From positions 1 through 14,284 of the forward strand of contig JAEWVY010000080.1 of assembly GCA_023396625.1 (NCBI GenBank): a stretch of 14,284 bases of DNA, read 5' to 3'. Below the pieces are notes generated by a model. That model was given only the letters and a program-made list of their open reading frames with translations, did no database searches and was not told the origin of the DNA. The first letter of the stretch is position 1. Every line of letters starts with the position of its first letter. Source of the stretch: Pseudomonadota bacterium. Its GTDB lineage: Bacteria > Pseudomonadota > Gammaproteobacteria > Burkholderiales > Burkholderiaceae_C. Below are positions 13,593 through 14,284 of the stretch, in pieces. A program made the position numbers and the translations under genes.

Positions 13593-14284
13593 TTATTTCT
13601 TGGCGTAGATCTGGTCGAACACGGCGCCGTCGGCAAAGTGGTCCTTGGCCGCCTTGCTCCAGCCGCCAAAGGCTTCGTCGATGGTGAACAGATTGAGCTT
13701 GGGCAGCTTGGCTACGTACTTGGCCTGGAACTTGGGCGAGATCGGGCGATAGAAGTTCTTGCCGGCGATGTCCTGGCCTTCGTCGGTGTACAGGTATTCC
13801 AGATAGGCCTGGGCCACGGCGCGTGTGCCCTTGCGCTCCACGTTCTTGTCCACGATGGTCACAGGCGGCTCGGCCAGGATGCTCAGGCTGGGATAGACGA
13901 TGTCCACCTTAGAGCCGAATTCCTTTTCCAGCAGATGCGCTTCGTTCTCCCACGAGATGAACACGTCGCCCTGGTTGCGCTGTGCGAAGGTGATGGAGGA
14001 GCCGCGCGCGCCCGAGTCCAGCACCGGCACATTGCCATACAGCTTGGCGATGAAGTCCTTCGCCTTGGCGTCGCCACCGTACTTGCGCTTGGCGAATTCC
14101 CACGCGGCCAGGTAGTTCCAGCGGGCGCCGCCGGAGGTCTTGGGGTTGGGGGTGATCACGCTTACGCCGGGCTTGACCAGATCGTCCCAGTCCTTGATGC
14201 CCTTGGGGTTGCCCGTGCGCACCACCAGCACGATGGTGGAGGTGTAGGGCGCGGAGTTGTGCGGCAGGCGTTTTTGCCAGTCCT
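13593..14284 (-). CDS. sbp: Periplasmic sulfate-binding protein Sbp (partial, N-terminus off the right edge)
   Basis: The C-terminal 229 residues of a sulfate-binding protein of the classical Sbp type. The frame runs through 14284 with DWQKRLPHNSAPYTSTIV, so the start and signal peptide are beyond the window. All sulfate-contact motifs seen here are intact: NPKTSGGARWNYLAAW (Ser-Gly-Gly), DSGARGS (Ala) and SWENEA (Trp). The ending LFTIDEAFGGWSKAAKDHFADG followed by FDQIYAKK is typical. It contrasts with the altered site of the paralogue at 2371-3363. It appears to head or lie near the head of the ssu operon, 34 bp before ssuE, with no sulfate permease beside it; it probably feeds CysUWA encoded about 11 kb away. 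The truncation is only the window edge. Confidence 0.95.
   Translation of the reverse strand, partial: DWQKRLPHNSAPYTSTIVLVVRTGNPKGIKDWDDLVKPGVSVITPNPKTSGGARWNYLAAWEFAKRKYGGDAKAKDFIAKLYGNVPVLDSGARGSSITFAQRNQGDVFISWENEAHLLEKEFGSKVDIVYPSLSILAEPPVTIVDKNVERKGTRAVAQAYLEYLYTDEGQDIAGKNFYRPISPKFQAKYVAKLPKLNLFTIDEAFGGWSKAAKDHFADGAVFDQIYAKK

Overview
The window is a GC-rich, tightly packed chromosomal stretch that looks betaproteobacterial, most likely Burkholderiales/Comamonadaceae (Acidovorax/Variovorax-like). This rests on high GC, gene order and protein flavour, not on any marker gene. Almost everything concerns sulfur scavenging. No RNA genes, transposases, CRISPR arrays or attachment sites were recognised.

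Left block (1-3953, minus strand; transcription runs right to left from about 4020): an RBBP9/YdeN-type serine hydrolase, a periplasmic sulfate-type binding protein, the permeases cysU (cysT) and cysW, and the ATPase cysA, which runs off the left edge. The junctions are ATGA overlaps, direct abutment or an 8-bp gap, so this is one translationally coupled sulfate/thiosulfate import operon with a hydrolase as first gene. The binding protein has lost several residues that contact sulfate in the classical protein.

Middle block (about 4090-7270, plus strand): an N-acyl-D-amino-acid deacylase of the Alcaligenes A-6 type with all metal ligands, followed by a DppA/OppA-type solute-binding protein with no permease genes beside it. 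Sampled lines here are visibly lower in GC than the flanks, and the pair sits between two sulfur operons, so it looks like an inserted catabolic islet. The shared divergent promoter region (3954-4184) holds two short dyads two helical turns apart, which could be LysR/CysB-type sites, and a separate operator-like palindrome nearer the deacylase.

Right block (7502-14284, minus strand): a second sulfate-binding protein gene (5' end beyond the right edge), ssuE, two tandem sulfonate-binding protein genes, ssuD, ssuC, ssuB and a 71-residue molbindin-like ssuF. This is a complete sulfonate import and desulfonation operon. SsuA-type proteins capture sulfonates, SsuBC import them, and SsuE supplies FMNH2 to SsuD, which releases sulfite. 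The upstream sulfate-binding protein has no permease of its own here and probably feeds the CysUWA transporter of the left block.

Points worth a second look: the altered anion site in the left sulfate-binding protein, the coupled hydrolase, the islet with its orphan binding protein, the duplicated and diverged sulfonate-binding proteins, a 33-codon coding-like open stretch between ssuD and ssuC, and several clear inverted repeats. There is no convincing wholly new system, but there are several untested variations on a known theme.
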